A stretch of 64,000 nt of DNA from Stentor roeselii (Eukaryota > Ciliophora > Heterotrichea > Heterotrichida > Stentoridae), in the NCBI GenBank assembly GCA_006503475.1, contig RSEH01000161.1:46406-110405 (forward strand), read 5' to 3'. The notes beneath the pieces are model-generated. The model was given only the letters and a program-made list of their open reading frames with translations, did not search any database and had not been told where the DNA came from. Positions 1 to 7,918 of the stretch are shown here, in pieces. The position numbers and the translations under genes are program-made. The stretch's first letter is position 1. Each line of letters opens with the position of its first letter.

Positions 1-1836
1 GTGTCTAAAATCGAAACAGTAGGAAAAACATATCTAGCATGTTCAGGACTGAAAGATTTCGACTCAGACTTAAGTCCATCAATAAAAGAAGTGACTCACG
101 CAAGAAGAGCACTGGAGATGGCATTCTCTGTTTTACATGAAAGTAAAAAAACAATATTAAAATCAGGAAATCGCTTAAAAATGAAGATCGGAATCCACTC
201 AGGCCCTGTCGTCGCAGGAGTCGTCGGGTACCACAAGCCTCAGTTCTCCTTAGTGGGAGACACAGTCAACACCGCCAGTCGAATGGCTTCAACACTTGAA
301 ACTTATGACCAGGTCCAGATTTCACTTGAAACTTTTACACTTTTAGAAAATGACACTGAAGGTTTTTTATTTACTAATAATTATCCGGAAGTTAAAGGAA
401 AAGGAAAAATGAAGACTTTTATTGTACAGGCTGAAGTTGGGGAAAATGTGATGCAGGCGAAAGGGTCGAGTTTTAGTTTAGCTTCTACGAGTTTTGAAAA
501 ATCTGTGAAACATAAAAAAATTATTAAGGAAGATGAGGTGGAAGTGTCATGGTTTTCTTATTTTCGAAATAATTCTTTGACTTTAAGAGAAAAACTTGTT
601 CAGATATTTTATTTAGAGTCTCAAACAGATAAAGAATTTCAGCAATTTTTTGATACACATACCAGAAGTTTGCAATTGGTTGGTCTTTTGATCTCATTTT
701 TCCATAACTTATTTTCAATAATAGCCTCATCGATCCAGTATTCCTCATCCAGAAGTAACTCATCATTATCAACTCTTCTTCTTTACACCTGCGAAGAATT
801 TCTAACAATTCTTCTTATATTTTACCTGAAATTCCAAAAAAGTTCAAAAATCCTTTTTTTCACTCTTCAATTTATTTTGATCTCAGAAATCCTGATATTT
901 TTCATAAAAGACTTAAAAAAAGAAATAAACTTTCAAATATCCCTTCTTCTATTTTTCCTTCGTTTTCTTCAACTGAACTTTTGCACAAGTTTCCTCTTTT
1001 TCCGAAACCTTTTAACAAACCTGATATCAATTTCTCTACTAATATCAAAACTCTCTCTTCTCAACGACTCAGCTGATAACTATTTATTCTCATTTTTCTT
1101 TATAATCTGCACTTTATTCTCAACTTACTTCCGAGAAGCGAAGCTTCGAAAAGACTTCAGACTTCGAGAAAAGTTTCAAAAAGAACATAAAAAAACCGAG
1201 GGTCTTTTAAACCAGATGCTTCCTTCTCAAGTCGTGTTTAAACTGCAGAGAGAAGTGAATGTAGTGGAAAATATCTCAACAGTGACAGTGATCTACGCAG
1301 ACATCGTGGGCTTTACCCAATGGTCTTCAACTCGAAGTCCACCTGAAGTGATTTCAATGCTTTCAGAGCTTTTCACTCGTTTCGACCGTCTTTGTCTCGA
1401 GTTTTCAGTTTACAAGGTCTACACAATTGGCGACTGTTACGTCGCCATGGGTTATGAAGGGAAAGACAGAAGAAACCCTGTGAAAGAAGCAGTTATGACC
1501 ATGAACTTCGCTTTTGAGTTATTGAAAGTAATTCAAGAAGTTAATGAGAAGATTGATGCAGGGCTTAATATGAGAATTGGTCTTCATACTGGAGACATCA
1601 TCGGGGCGATCACAGGGACGAACATCGTCAGATATGACATCTACGGCAAAGACGTCTTAATTGCGAATAAAATGGAAAGTAACGGCCTGGCTGGAATGAT
1701 TCACGTCAGTGAAAAAACGAAAGAATTGATAGAATCAACAACTGAAGACCTTTTCAACTTCTCTCAGTTCAAACAAGTGAAAACCTGGGACTCTTTCATT
1801 ACGACTTACATGGTGAGTAAAACTATTCATTCTTAA
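1..1836 (+). CDS. Guanylyl cyclase, C-terminal part (5' end outside window)
   Basis: The frame is open from base 1, so the N-terminus is missing. It encodes the end of a membrane nucleotide cyclase that makes cGMP from GTP. Residues 3-95 are most of a class III cyclase domain with KIETVGK (Glu5 at the purine-specificity position typical of guanylyl cyclases, Lys9 where a metal Asp would be) and NTASR (Asn90, Arg94). A hydrophobic block at about 226-375 fits six membrane segments. Residues about 425-560 are a second cyclase domain with both metal aspartates (Asp434 in YADIVGFT, Asp478 in TIGDCY) but Leu553/Lys557 in place of the Asn/Arg pair. Ciliate and apicomplexan guanylyl cyclases have this 6TM-cyclase-6TM-cyclase layout with an N-terminal P4-ATPase-like part, which would lie upstream. 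The stop codon overlaps that of the next, convergent gene. Confidence 0.93.
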   Translation: MSKIETVGKTYLACSGLKDFDSDLSPSIKEVTHARRALEMAFSVLHESKKTILKSGNRLKMKIGIHSGPVVAGVVGYHKPQFSLVGDTVNTASRMASTLETYDQVQISLETFTLLENDTEGFLFTNNYPEVKGKGKMKTFIVQAEVGENVMQAKGSSFSLASTSFEKSVKHKKIIKEDEVEVSWFSYFRNNSLTLREKLVQIFYLESQTDKEFQQFFDTHTRSLQLVGLLISFFHNLFSIIASSIQYSSSRSNSSLSTLLLYTCEEFLTILLIFYLKFQKSSKILFFTLQFILISEILIFFIKDLKKEINFQISLLLFFLRFLQLNFCTSFLFFRNLLTNLISISLLISKLSLLNDSADNYLFSFFFIICTLFSTYFREAKLRKDFRLREKFQKEHKKTEGLLNQMLPSQVVFKLQREVNVVENISTVTVIYADIVGFTQWSSTRSPPEVISMLSELFTRFDRLCLEFSVYKVYTIGDCYVAMGYEGKDRRNPVKEAVMTMNFAFELLKVIQEVNEKIDAGLNMRIGLHTGDIIGAITGTNIVRYDIYGKDVLIANKMESNGLAGMIHVSEKTKELIESTTEDLFNFSQFKQVKTWDSFITTYMVSKTIHS

Positions 1837-2636
1837 TTATTACTCTTTAATACAAAGACGTCTTTAGGAAAACCCGCGTTTCTTATTCTTATCTTCGGAT
1901 GGTCTCGACTTGACAAAGAAAATACTTTGTCGTTGCTGATTAAAGACTTCTTTAAGAAATGATCGTTTCTTGGGGACTGAAGAGGATTTTCAGTCGAAAA
2001 AGATGAGTCAAAAGCTGTGAACTTTGAAGCTGATGACGGTTCACTCATCTTGAAACTGCCGATACTTTCGTTTTTAGACCCAAGACCACTTCCACAATTT
2101 TTCACTTTTTGATGTTTTTTCAATTCTCGACTTAAATCACTTAAATATCGAAGTTTTTCATCTTCACCGCTGAAAGTCGGAGTTTTTACTGAAAGTCCTT
2201 CAAAAACCCTTTCATTATCTTGACTCTCGAAAAAAAGGTCGTTTTTATCACAAATAGCTAAAGTACTTGAATTCATTGCTTCTAAAACTTCAGCTTTTTT
2301 CGATCTGGTCGGTTTTGAGTCACTTTTTAGTCCAAGTCTTCCTGTTCTTTGAGAAATTATTTGAATTCCGTTGTTGCTGAGTGAACTGTGGCCTGGCAAT
2401 GGAGGAAGAAGACGATTTTGGTTCATTTTTTTGTTTGGATGAAGATTTTTTGAGTGGTTCGAAAAATTTCGTTCGTTTTTTACGTCGGAATGATTCACTT
2501 TTCGAAAAGGTGTCTGGTAGGACTGAGCTGACTTCGGCTGAAATGTTATCATCGGGTCGAATGATGGGTCTTTGAAAGGCGCTTTGAATTGGTCACGCTT
2601 TGTGAACTTCAGTTCCCACTTTTTTAGATCGTTCAT
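1833..2636 (-). CDS. Hypothetical Ser/Lys-rich disordered protein
   Basis: A 267-residue protein with no recognised domain. It is rich in Ser, Lys, Asn and Phe, with many short basic and serine-rich stretches and no membrane segment or clear coiled coil, so it is probably largely disordered. The ATG is preceded by an A/T-rich stretch like those of its neighbours. Its TAA stop lies inside the TTAA that also supplies the TAA of the convergent cyclase gene, so the two coding regions overlap by three bases. No function can be assigned. Confidence 0.72.
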   Translation of the reverse strand: MNDLKKWELKFTKRDQFKAPFKDPSFDPMITFQPKSAQSYQTPFRKVNHSDVKNERNFSNHSKNLHPNKKMNQNRLLPPLPGHSSLSNNGIQIISQRTGRLGLKSDSKPTRSKKAEVLEAMNSSTLAICDKNDLFFESQDNERVFEGLSVKTPTFSGEDEKLRYLSDLSRELKKHQKVKNCGSGLGSKNESIGSFKMSEPSSASKFTAFDSSFSTENPLQSPRNDHFLKKSLISNDKVFSLSSRDHPKIRIRNAGFPKDVFVLKSNN

Positions 2637-2670
2637 TGATTATGATTATTGGCTATCTGGATATTTATTA

Positions 2671-2901
2671 TTAGGCATTGTGTCTTGGTTGACGACGGGA
2701 ACCTGCCTTGGATTTTATTGCGTAACGGATGTGGGTGTATTCAACAGCTTTTTTCCTATCAATATATCCTCTAAGAACATTTTGCAATAAAACTACCTGT
2801 TCAGCATCATACTTTTTAGTCTTAAGCAAGTTTGCTTCAGACTTACAAGAAATACTATCATTAGACATGCAACAACTCAAGCATCCAATAGAATTTCCCA
2901 T
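2671..2901 (-). CDS. Small N-myristoylated IQ-motif protein
   Basis: A 76-residue protein starting MGNSIGCLSCC. Gly2 suits N-myristoylation, and Cys7, Cys10 and Cys11 suit palmitoylation, so it is probably anchored to the inner face of a membrane. Residues about 44-56 read LQNVLRGYIDRKK, which fits the calmodulin-binding IQ pattern (Q-x3-R-G-x3-R). The tail is basic. The gene sits between two larger genes on the same strand: the Cache receptor ends 11 bp upstream of this start. The MORN protein at 25811-27001 has the same MGN...Cys start followed by IQ-like segments. Binding of calmodulin is inference from the motif. Confidence 0.66.
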   Translation of the reverse strand: MGNSIGCLSCCMSNDSISCKSEANLLKTKKYDAEQVVLLQNVLRGYIDRKKAVEYTHIRYAIKSKAGSRRQPRHNA

Positions 2902-2912
2902 GTTTACCTTTA

Positions 2913-4445
2913 TTATTCAGTTATTTGTTGACTCCTTAAAAAATCTTTTTTTTTCAGTCCTTTTGGAATTTTTTCTAAAGATTCTTTCCACTCAATCCTT
3001 TTGTTATCAAATGAGTTCAAAGGATAGCTCTTGCATTTCCAGTTATAATAAATCATCTTGTCACTAGGACGAGTCGATCCCCATTCAAAATGGCTGAACT
3101 CTTTTTCTTTATTGCTCAGAAACTCAAAGCGCTGATTGATAGTCTCTGAAATCCACTCAAAAAGTCCTGAACCAGAAAATTCTCTTTGATGATAACTTAA
3201 AAATATTGTCGGGAATGCCGCTCGACTTGAAATAATCTTGAAACTTGATAAAAGGTACATGAAAATTTTTATAGTTGAATTTAAAAACCATCTGGTTAAG
3301 AAGAAGGTTAGGATAAATGTCAGGAAAAGGAGAGAAATTATCAGGTACAAGATTAGGGAGAAGATTTTGTCAAAGTTTTCTGTGAAAATATGGAATGGCT
3401 CGTATATTTCGCTTTTTTGTATAAAGACGAGCATCATATGACTGATTGTGGAGTCGTTGAAGGGTTTTATTGAATATTTCATTATTAGATAGTCGGTGTT
3501 TGATCGGGTGAATTCTATGATTTTTTCATCTTCGCTGTTTGAGATTTTTAGCCAGAGTTCTTTGGATATTCCTGTTTTATCTTGCTGGTATAAGCGGAGT
3601 GGTGAGTCAAGAATGATTCCCCATGAATCAGGAGCATTTAAGATCATACCGCCAGATGTGACTAATAGAATGTATCCTTTATCCAAAATCTTGATGTTAG
3701 AGAGCAGCTCAGTAAGTGTCTGAATAGTGACATCACAAGCAGAAACTCCAAAAAACTCTCCTTTTTCATCTAATATTGAAACAGAAATGGTAATTACAAC
3801 AACTCCAGTAGAAAAATCAAAATAAGGTTCAGTAATATAAGGATGGTAAATCAAATCCTTCGCCTTATAATACCATTCCCTAACCTTGGGGGTGTAATCA
3901 AGGTCAGAAGTGTATTCTGCAGGATAATAATGAATCAATTCATCAATTTCAAAAGCTGAATAAATATACAAATAGTTTTCACTTCTAATGATAGGAAGAA
4001 TTTGATCCATTTCAGCCTGTTTTCGCATCAGAGCTTCTCCTTCATCAGAAATTGTTTTAGGACTCATAAAACAACCAGTTGAGTAATCACTTGGTTTGTC
4101 TTTAAATAATGAATGGGGTTTCGGTTTTGGAGCTATTGTCGGAGGAACATTCGTCTCGAACCCTAAAATCAAACGATTTATGTCACGATAGTGTTCAATG
4201 AAACTAACCTTGTTTTTTAAATATTCTGTTATGAAATCTTTGTGGTTCGAGGCTAAAATCTTTGCATGCGTTAGCTCTTTGTCGTAAAGTATTTTTGAGT
4301 AGCTTTCTTTGAACTCTGATTGGAGATATATCAATAGGTAGTTTACTTGGATTGTAAAAACTGTACACAATAGGATTGTTAGAGGCAAAAGACAAATTTT
4401 TACTTGTGAATTAAGTGACCAGTCATTGAATTTACATTTGACCAT
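2913..4445 (-). CDS. Cache-domain transmembrane sensor protein
   Basis: A 510-residue membrane protein. Transmembrane segment 1 is at about 17-40 and segment 2 at about 359-388. The region between them would face outward and contains a Cache-type sensor fold at about 155-345. The tell-tale motifs are REWYYKA at 189-195, YITEPYFDFSTG at 203-214, GEFFGVSACDVT at 229-240 and GYILLVTSGGMILNA at 257-271. Cache domains bind small extracellular ligands in bacterial chemoreceptors and in animal alpha2delta-type channel subunits. The cytoplasmic tail of about 120 residues has no kinase, cyclase or other output domain that I recognise, so it may work with a partner. The start is the first ATG and lies just before the hydrophobic segment. 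Confidence 0.82.
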   Translation of the reverse strand: MVKCKFNDWSLNSQVKICLLPLTILLCTVFTIQVNYLLIYLQSEFKESYSKILYDKELTHAKILASNHKDFITEYLKNKVSFIEHYRDINRLILGFETNVPPTIAPKPKPHSLFKDKPSDYSTGCFMSPKTISDEGEALMRKQAEMDQILPIIRSENYLYIYSAFEIDELIHYYPAEYTSDLDYTPKVREWYYKAKDLIYHPYITEPYFDFSTGVVVITISVSILDEKGEFFGVSACDVTIQTLTELLSNIKILDKGYILLVTSGGMILNAPDSWGIILDSPLRLYQQDKTGISKELWLKISNSEDEKIIEFTRSNTDYLIMKYSIKPFNDSTISHMMLVFIQKSEIYEPFHIFTENFDKIFSLILYLIISLLFLTFILTFFLTRWFLNSTIKIFMYLLSSFKIISSRAAFPTIFLSYHQREFSGSGLFEWISETINQRFEFLSNKEKEFSHFEWGSTRPSDKMIYYNWKCKSYPLNSFDNKRIEWKESLEKIPKGLKKKDFLRSQQITE

Positions 4446-4770
4446 TAGTTGAATAATAATACCTAAGATTCATTCGAAATATGATGCCTACAAGGTGTAA
4501 ATTTTATATTTAAGTGTTTTGGAAAAGTCTAGATTTAGTTTGTAAAGTTCTAAATAAAAAATCGTCAGTTCTAATTTAATTATCACTTAAGTCTTTTCAA
4601 GAAATACTATTTCTCATAATGGAAAATCAAGTATTTTAAATCAATATTTAACAAATTTAGATAATCCTTAATAATATTTGGAATTCATGCAAATCTAAAA
4701 GAATATGAAATAAACTGATGTCAAAGATGTGCAAACCTTTATAAGATCTTCTTCAGTTTAAATCACCAAG
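4446..4770. other. AT-rich intergenic stretch
   Basis: No convincing frame, intron-containing gene or RNA gene was seen. It lies upstream of the Cache gene and presumably holds its promoter. Confidence 0.5.
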
Positions 4771-5034
4771 ATTTGTAAACTCACATAATAGTTTTCCTGC
4801 CTTAAAACACAAATCACTCAACAACCTTATGAAAAAATATTAAAAAACTATAAACTCTAATGAAATTCCTTCTTTTATTATTAATCTTATCACAATTATT
4901 ATATTTGTAAACTCACATAATAGTTTTCCTGCCTTAAACAAAAATTACTCAACAACCTTATGAAAATATATTAAAAAACCATAAACTCTAATGAAAATCA
5001 TTCTTTTATCATTAATCTTATCACAGCTATTTTT
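4771..5034. repeat. 132-bp tandem duplication with leader-like mini-frames
   Basis: Two adjacent copies, about 4771-4902 and 4903-5034, share long identical blocks, including TTGTAAACTCACATAATAG and CAACCTTATGAAAA, and differ by a few substitutions and small indels. Each copy ends with an ATG at the same relative place. Copy 1 (ATG at 4860) encodes MKFLLLLLILSQLLYL then a stop. Copy 2 (ATG at 4991) begins MKIILLSLILSQLFFK and runs on into the antisense of the neighbouring gene. Both look like bare signal peptides, so the unit may be a duplicated 5' end of a lost secreted-protein gene. The second copy reaches the 3' end of the minus-strand gene at 5027-5668. Confidence 0.85.
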
Positions 5035-5668
5035 TAAAAATAAGACTTTTAAGTTTTCCCATCCCTTCTCTATTCTTTATCTTCGGACTCGGAATTCCAG
5101 AACTATTCTTGTAATCTTTATAAGTATGTCTTTTCGCAAGTTTTCTCTCTGTAAAGTAAGGCCTTAATATCTCCTGTTCTTTAATATCAGATAATTTTTT
5201 ATACTCAATTTCCCTGAAAATCCCCTCAAACCTCATAATTTTTTCCTGATGATTTTCAAGAAGATTCTCAATTTTTTCAATTTTTTTTGAGTTTCTTTCA
5301 GAAACTTTTTCCAAAATTTTGATTTTTTCAGATTTTTTTTCAGATTCTTTTTCCTTTTTCAGAACCTTTTTTTGGAGTTTTAGAAAAGACTGCTTCAAAT
5401 CTCTTATTTCTTTAAAAAAATCGAAAATACAATCAGGAGAATTTCTTGAGTCTGTGTTGATTGTTTCGTCGTTGAAGATGTTTATGTTTGAAACCGAATC
5501 TCGAGACTCTTGTTTGATGCTTGAAGGGTTGTAGTTTATTTTGATTGATGATCTGTTCTTGTGAAGGAGTTCATATTGACTGAAGTTTAGGTCGATTGTG
5601 CTGATATTTTTGTAAAACCCGTTTTTGCGCCCTGAGAAGTCTTCGAATTTAAGTGATTCGTCATCCAT
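5027..5668 (-). CDS. Hypothetical coiled-coil protein
   Basis: A 213-residue protein. The first ~75 residues are Ser/Asn-rich. Residues about 80-160 are a strongly charged Lys/Glu coiled coil, and the basic C-terminal tail ends in KSLIFKK. No catalytic domain is visible. The last codons fall inside the 132-bp duplicated unit, so the 3' end of this gene was probably shaped by that duplication. Function unknown. Confidence 0.66.
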   Translation of the reverse strand: MDDESLKFEDFSGRKNGFYKNISTIDLNFSQYELLHKNRSSIKINYNPSSIKQESRDSVSNINIFNDETINTDSRNSPDCIFDFFKEIRDLKQSFLKLQKKVLKKEKESEKKSEKIKILEKVSERNSKKIEKIENLLENHQEKIMRFEGIFREIEYKKLSDIKEQEILRPYFTERKLAKRHTYKDYKNSSGIPSPKIKNREGMGKLKSLIFKK

Positions 5669-6171
5669 ATTATAAGGGCAGGGAATTATCTGAAATTTCT
5701 TAGTTGAAATGATGTGAAGTGTCTGGAATATTTTTTTTTATAAAATGAATCTTGGGTTAGGTTCAAACTTTTAATTTTTTTGTGTTGAGCTAATATTTGT
5801 AATGGTTTATGAAGTTTTCTTAAGGACTTTCAATAAATTCTAAAGTTGCATTCCATTTGCAACTTTAATGAAACTTTTCTATATTTTTTCCTAGCAATTA
5901 TTTTAAGCTTGATTAATCCCTAGTTAATAGTCTCTATATACAATCAGATAAAGATTCTTTCCCTAATATTTATATTATTTACTTAAAATCCTCATGCATC
6001 ATAAAATTTTTTCCTTATTCCTTAACCTAATCCCTAAATTTAACAATCCTAAGCTATACCCACAAAAATCCCCATTAAAATATCCCAGCATAATTCCAAA
6101 CCCAATACCCCTAGAAACCCTCAAAAATTAATTAAAGTCCTTCAATAAACCTCAATCCTAAATATTACATC
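5669..6171. other. AT-rich intergenic stretch with C-rich, G-poor tract
   Basis: About 500 bp with no supported gene. The half near 6030-6171 is strikingly poor in G on the plus strand (many CCC and CAA groups). Similar tracts occur near 21.7, 48.8, 50.3 and 61.9 kb. No RNA gene or repeat was recognised. Confidence 0.5.
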
Positions 6172-7878
6172 CTACCCTCTAGCCTTCAAGCTAAGTACTT
6201 CCTGATACAAATTATTCTTTTCCTCTAAAAGTTTATCAACCTGTGCCTTAAGCCGATGATTTTCCATTTTAAAATCCGATTCAAAAGGTGCGATCTGAGG
6301 TTTTCCAGCGCGATTAATTCCAAGTTTTTCCTTAAGTTCTCTATTTTCATTAGAAAGGCTGACATTATCCTGATAGCTTTTCTGTTGAAGGTTTTTGAGA
6401 TGTAATTTCAATGTTCTAATTTCATCATCTCTTTGTTTTATCTCCCTTTGAAGCGAGTTGATTTTTTCCTCACTATTGACGAGCATGGTTTCAATGTCAA
6501 TCATGATATCCTGGTCTTCCTGAGGTAAAAAGTGTTTACTAGTCTGCAAGTTCTGATAATAAGCGGCTTTTGTGAGTTTAGTGCCTCCATAAAGACCGTA
6601 TCTTGTGTTTCCAGGGTCGTTCAGTTCTTTAATAGCGAGAAACCCTTGCTCAAGCATTTTGACTGTCTTGTCCGAGTACTTCTTCTGTTGAACTAGTTCA
6701 AGTTTACTTTTGTTCAACAGTTGAAGATAGGAAAAAAGGTCCTCGATTGCTTGTTTGAACTTAGAATGGATTTCTGCAACTACTTTTACTTGCTCACTTG
6801 CTTCTCTTTTGAAGATTATCTCGATTTCTTTTATCATTCCACTGAATAGTTCTAGTTTTGGTCGAAGAATACTCTCGACTGCGTCTGTTTGGAACTTTTT
6901 TACTGCGTCGGTTAAAGCGTCTTCTTCGGTTTCGTATTCTTCATTCGCTTTTTCATCTAAGGCTATTAACAGGTTTTTCACTCTTTCAACGCATTGGTCC
7001 ATTGTCTCGGTTGAACTCACTTTTGGGTTGATACCTGAAAAAGTGTCTTTGTAGGACATTGGCTTTTTGGATTTTTTGGAATTGTAGAGGTTTTCGAGGT
7101 TCTCGAATAGGTTACGCATTATTATTGGAGTGCAGTCTTGCTTTTCTTCTTTTTCTGGAGAGTTTAGATGACGAAGTTTATATATCTCTGAAAGTTTAAA
7201 GCTCGATATATCCTTATTTCCTGCCCTCACAGTACTAATTGCTGATGAAATCTGATTAGTATTATAAAATTGCTGCCTAGTCTTCGAGTACAACGGAGTA
7301 CTAGTTGACTTATTCATAATCTGTGCAGATTTAAAATTACTTAACTTCGGCTTGCTAGAACTGAAACTTTTCCCTTCAGTTGTCTCTGGAGAAGTAATCA
7401 TTTCATTTGTACTCATATAACTAAGCCATTCAAGTTCAAAACTCGTAAAAATTTTATGGTTTTTATGCCAATTCGGAAAAAGATTACTGATTAAATCAAC
7501 GAATTTCTTCATAGAAACAAACTTGTGCTCTGTTCCAAGTGTTTTCCATTCTTTAAACATCCGTTTTTTTTCCACATTTGAAAATTTCTGAATTTCTGGA
7601 AACAAAACGTCTTCTTTGCAAGATCCGTAAACGGCTTGCATGTTTAGAGCCATGAGAGAACTCTTTTGTGCGTCACTTATAAAGAGAGGTTTTTCATTCT
7701 CAAGGAAAAATTTAGCGGCCATGTACTGTTTTTCTATTGGCCAGTTCTTGATGTCTGACGAAAATTCACTCATTTGATTATTACCATATAAATGGTTATA
7801 AAAACCAAATGATGAAAAGGGAGTCTTGATCCATGAATCACTTAACTCTCTTCTTGCCCTCCTCTGATTTATATTCAT
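6172..7878 (-). CDS. Hypothetical coiled-coil protein
   Basis: A 568-residue protein. The N-terminal ~135 residues look globular and helical, with Trp/Phe-rich segments such as FLENEKPLFISDAQKSSLM. A Ser/Thr-rich linker follows. Residues about 290-420 are helical, and about 465-568 form a classical coiled coil ending in KNNLYQEVLSLKARG. There are no transmembrane segments. The gene is divergent from the 7919 gene, with 40 bp between the two start codons, so both promoters must fit in that gap or in coding sequence. A cytoskeletal or ciliary role is possible but not shown. Confidence 0.75.
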   Translation of the reverse strand: MNINQRRARRELSDSWIKTPFSSFGFYNHLYGNNQMSEFSSDIKNWPIEKQYMAAKFFLENEKPLFISDAQKSSLMALNMQAVYGSCKEDVLFPEIQKFSNVEKKRMFKEWKTLGTEHKFVSMKKFVDLISNLFPNWHKNHKIFTSFELEWLSYMSTNEMITSPETTEGKSFSSSKPKLSNFKSAQIMNKSTSTPLYSKTRQQFYNTNQISSAISTVRAGNKDISSFKLSEIYKLRHLNSPEKEEKQDCTPIIMRNLFENLENLYNSKKSKKPMSYKDTFSGINPKVSSTETMDQCVERVKNLLIALDEKANEEYETEEDALTDAVKKFQTDAVESILRPKLELFSGMIKEIEIIFKREASEQVKVVAEIHSKFKQAIEDLFSYLQLLNKSKLELVQQKKYSDKTVKMLEQGFLAIKELNDPGNTRYGLYGGTKLTKAAYYQNLQTSKHFLPQEDQDIMIDIETMLVNSEEKINSLQREIKQRDDEIRTLKLHLKNLQQKSYQDNVSLSNENRELKEKLGINRAGKPQIAPFESDFKMENHRLKAQVDKLLEEKNNLYQEVLSLKARG

Positions 7879-7918
7879 ACCAGATTCACTTATCTATCCC
7901 TCTCCACATATAAACCTA

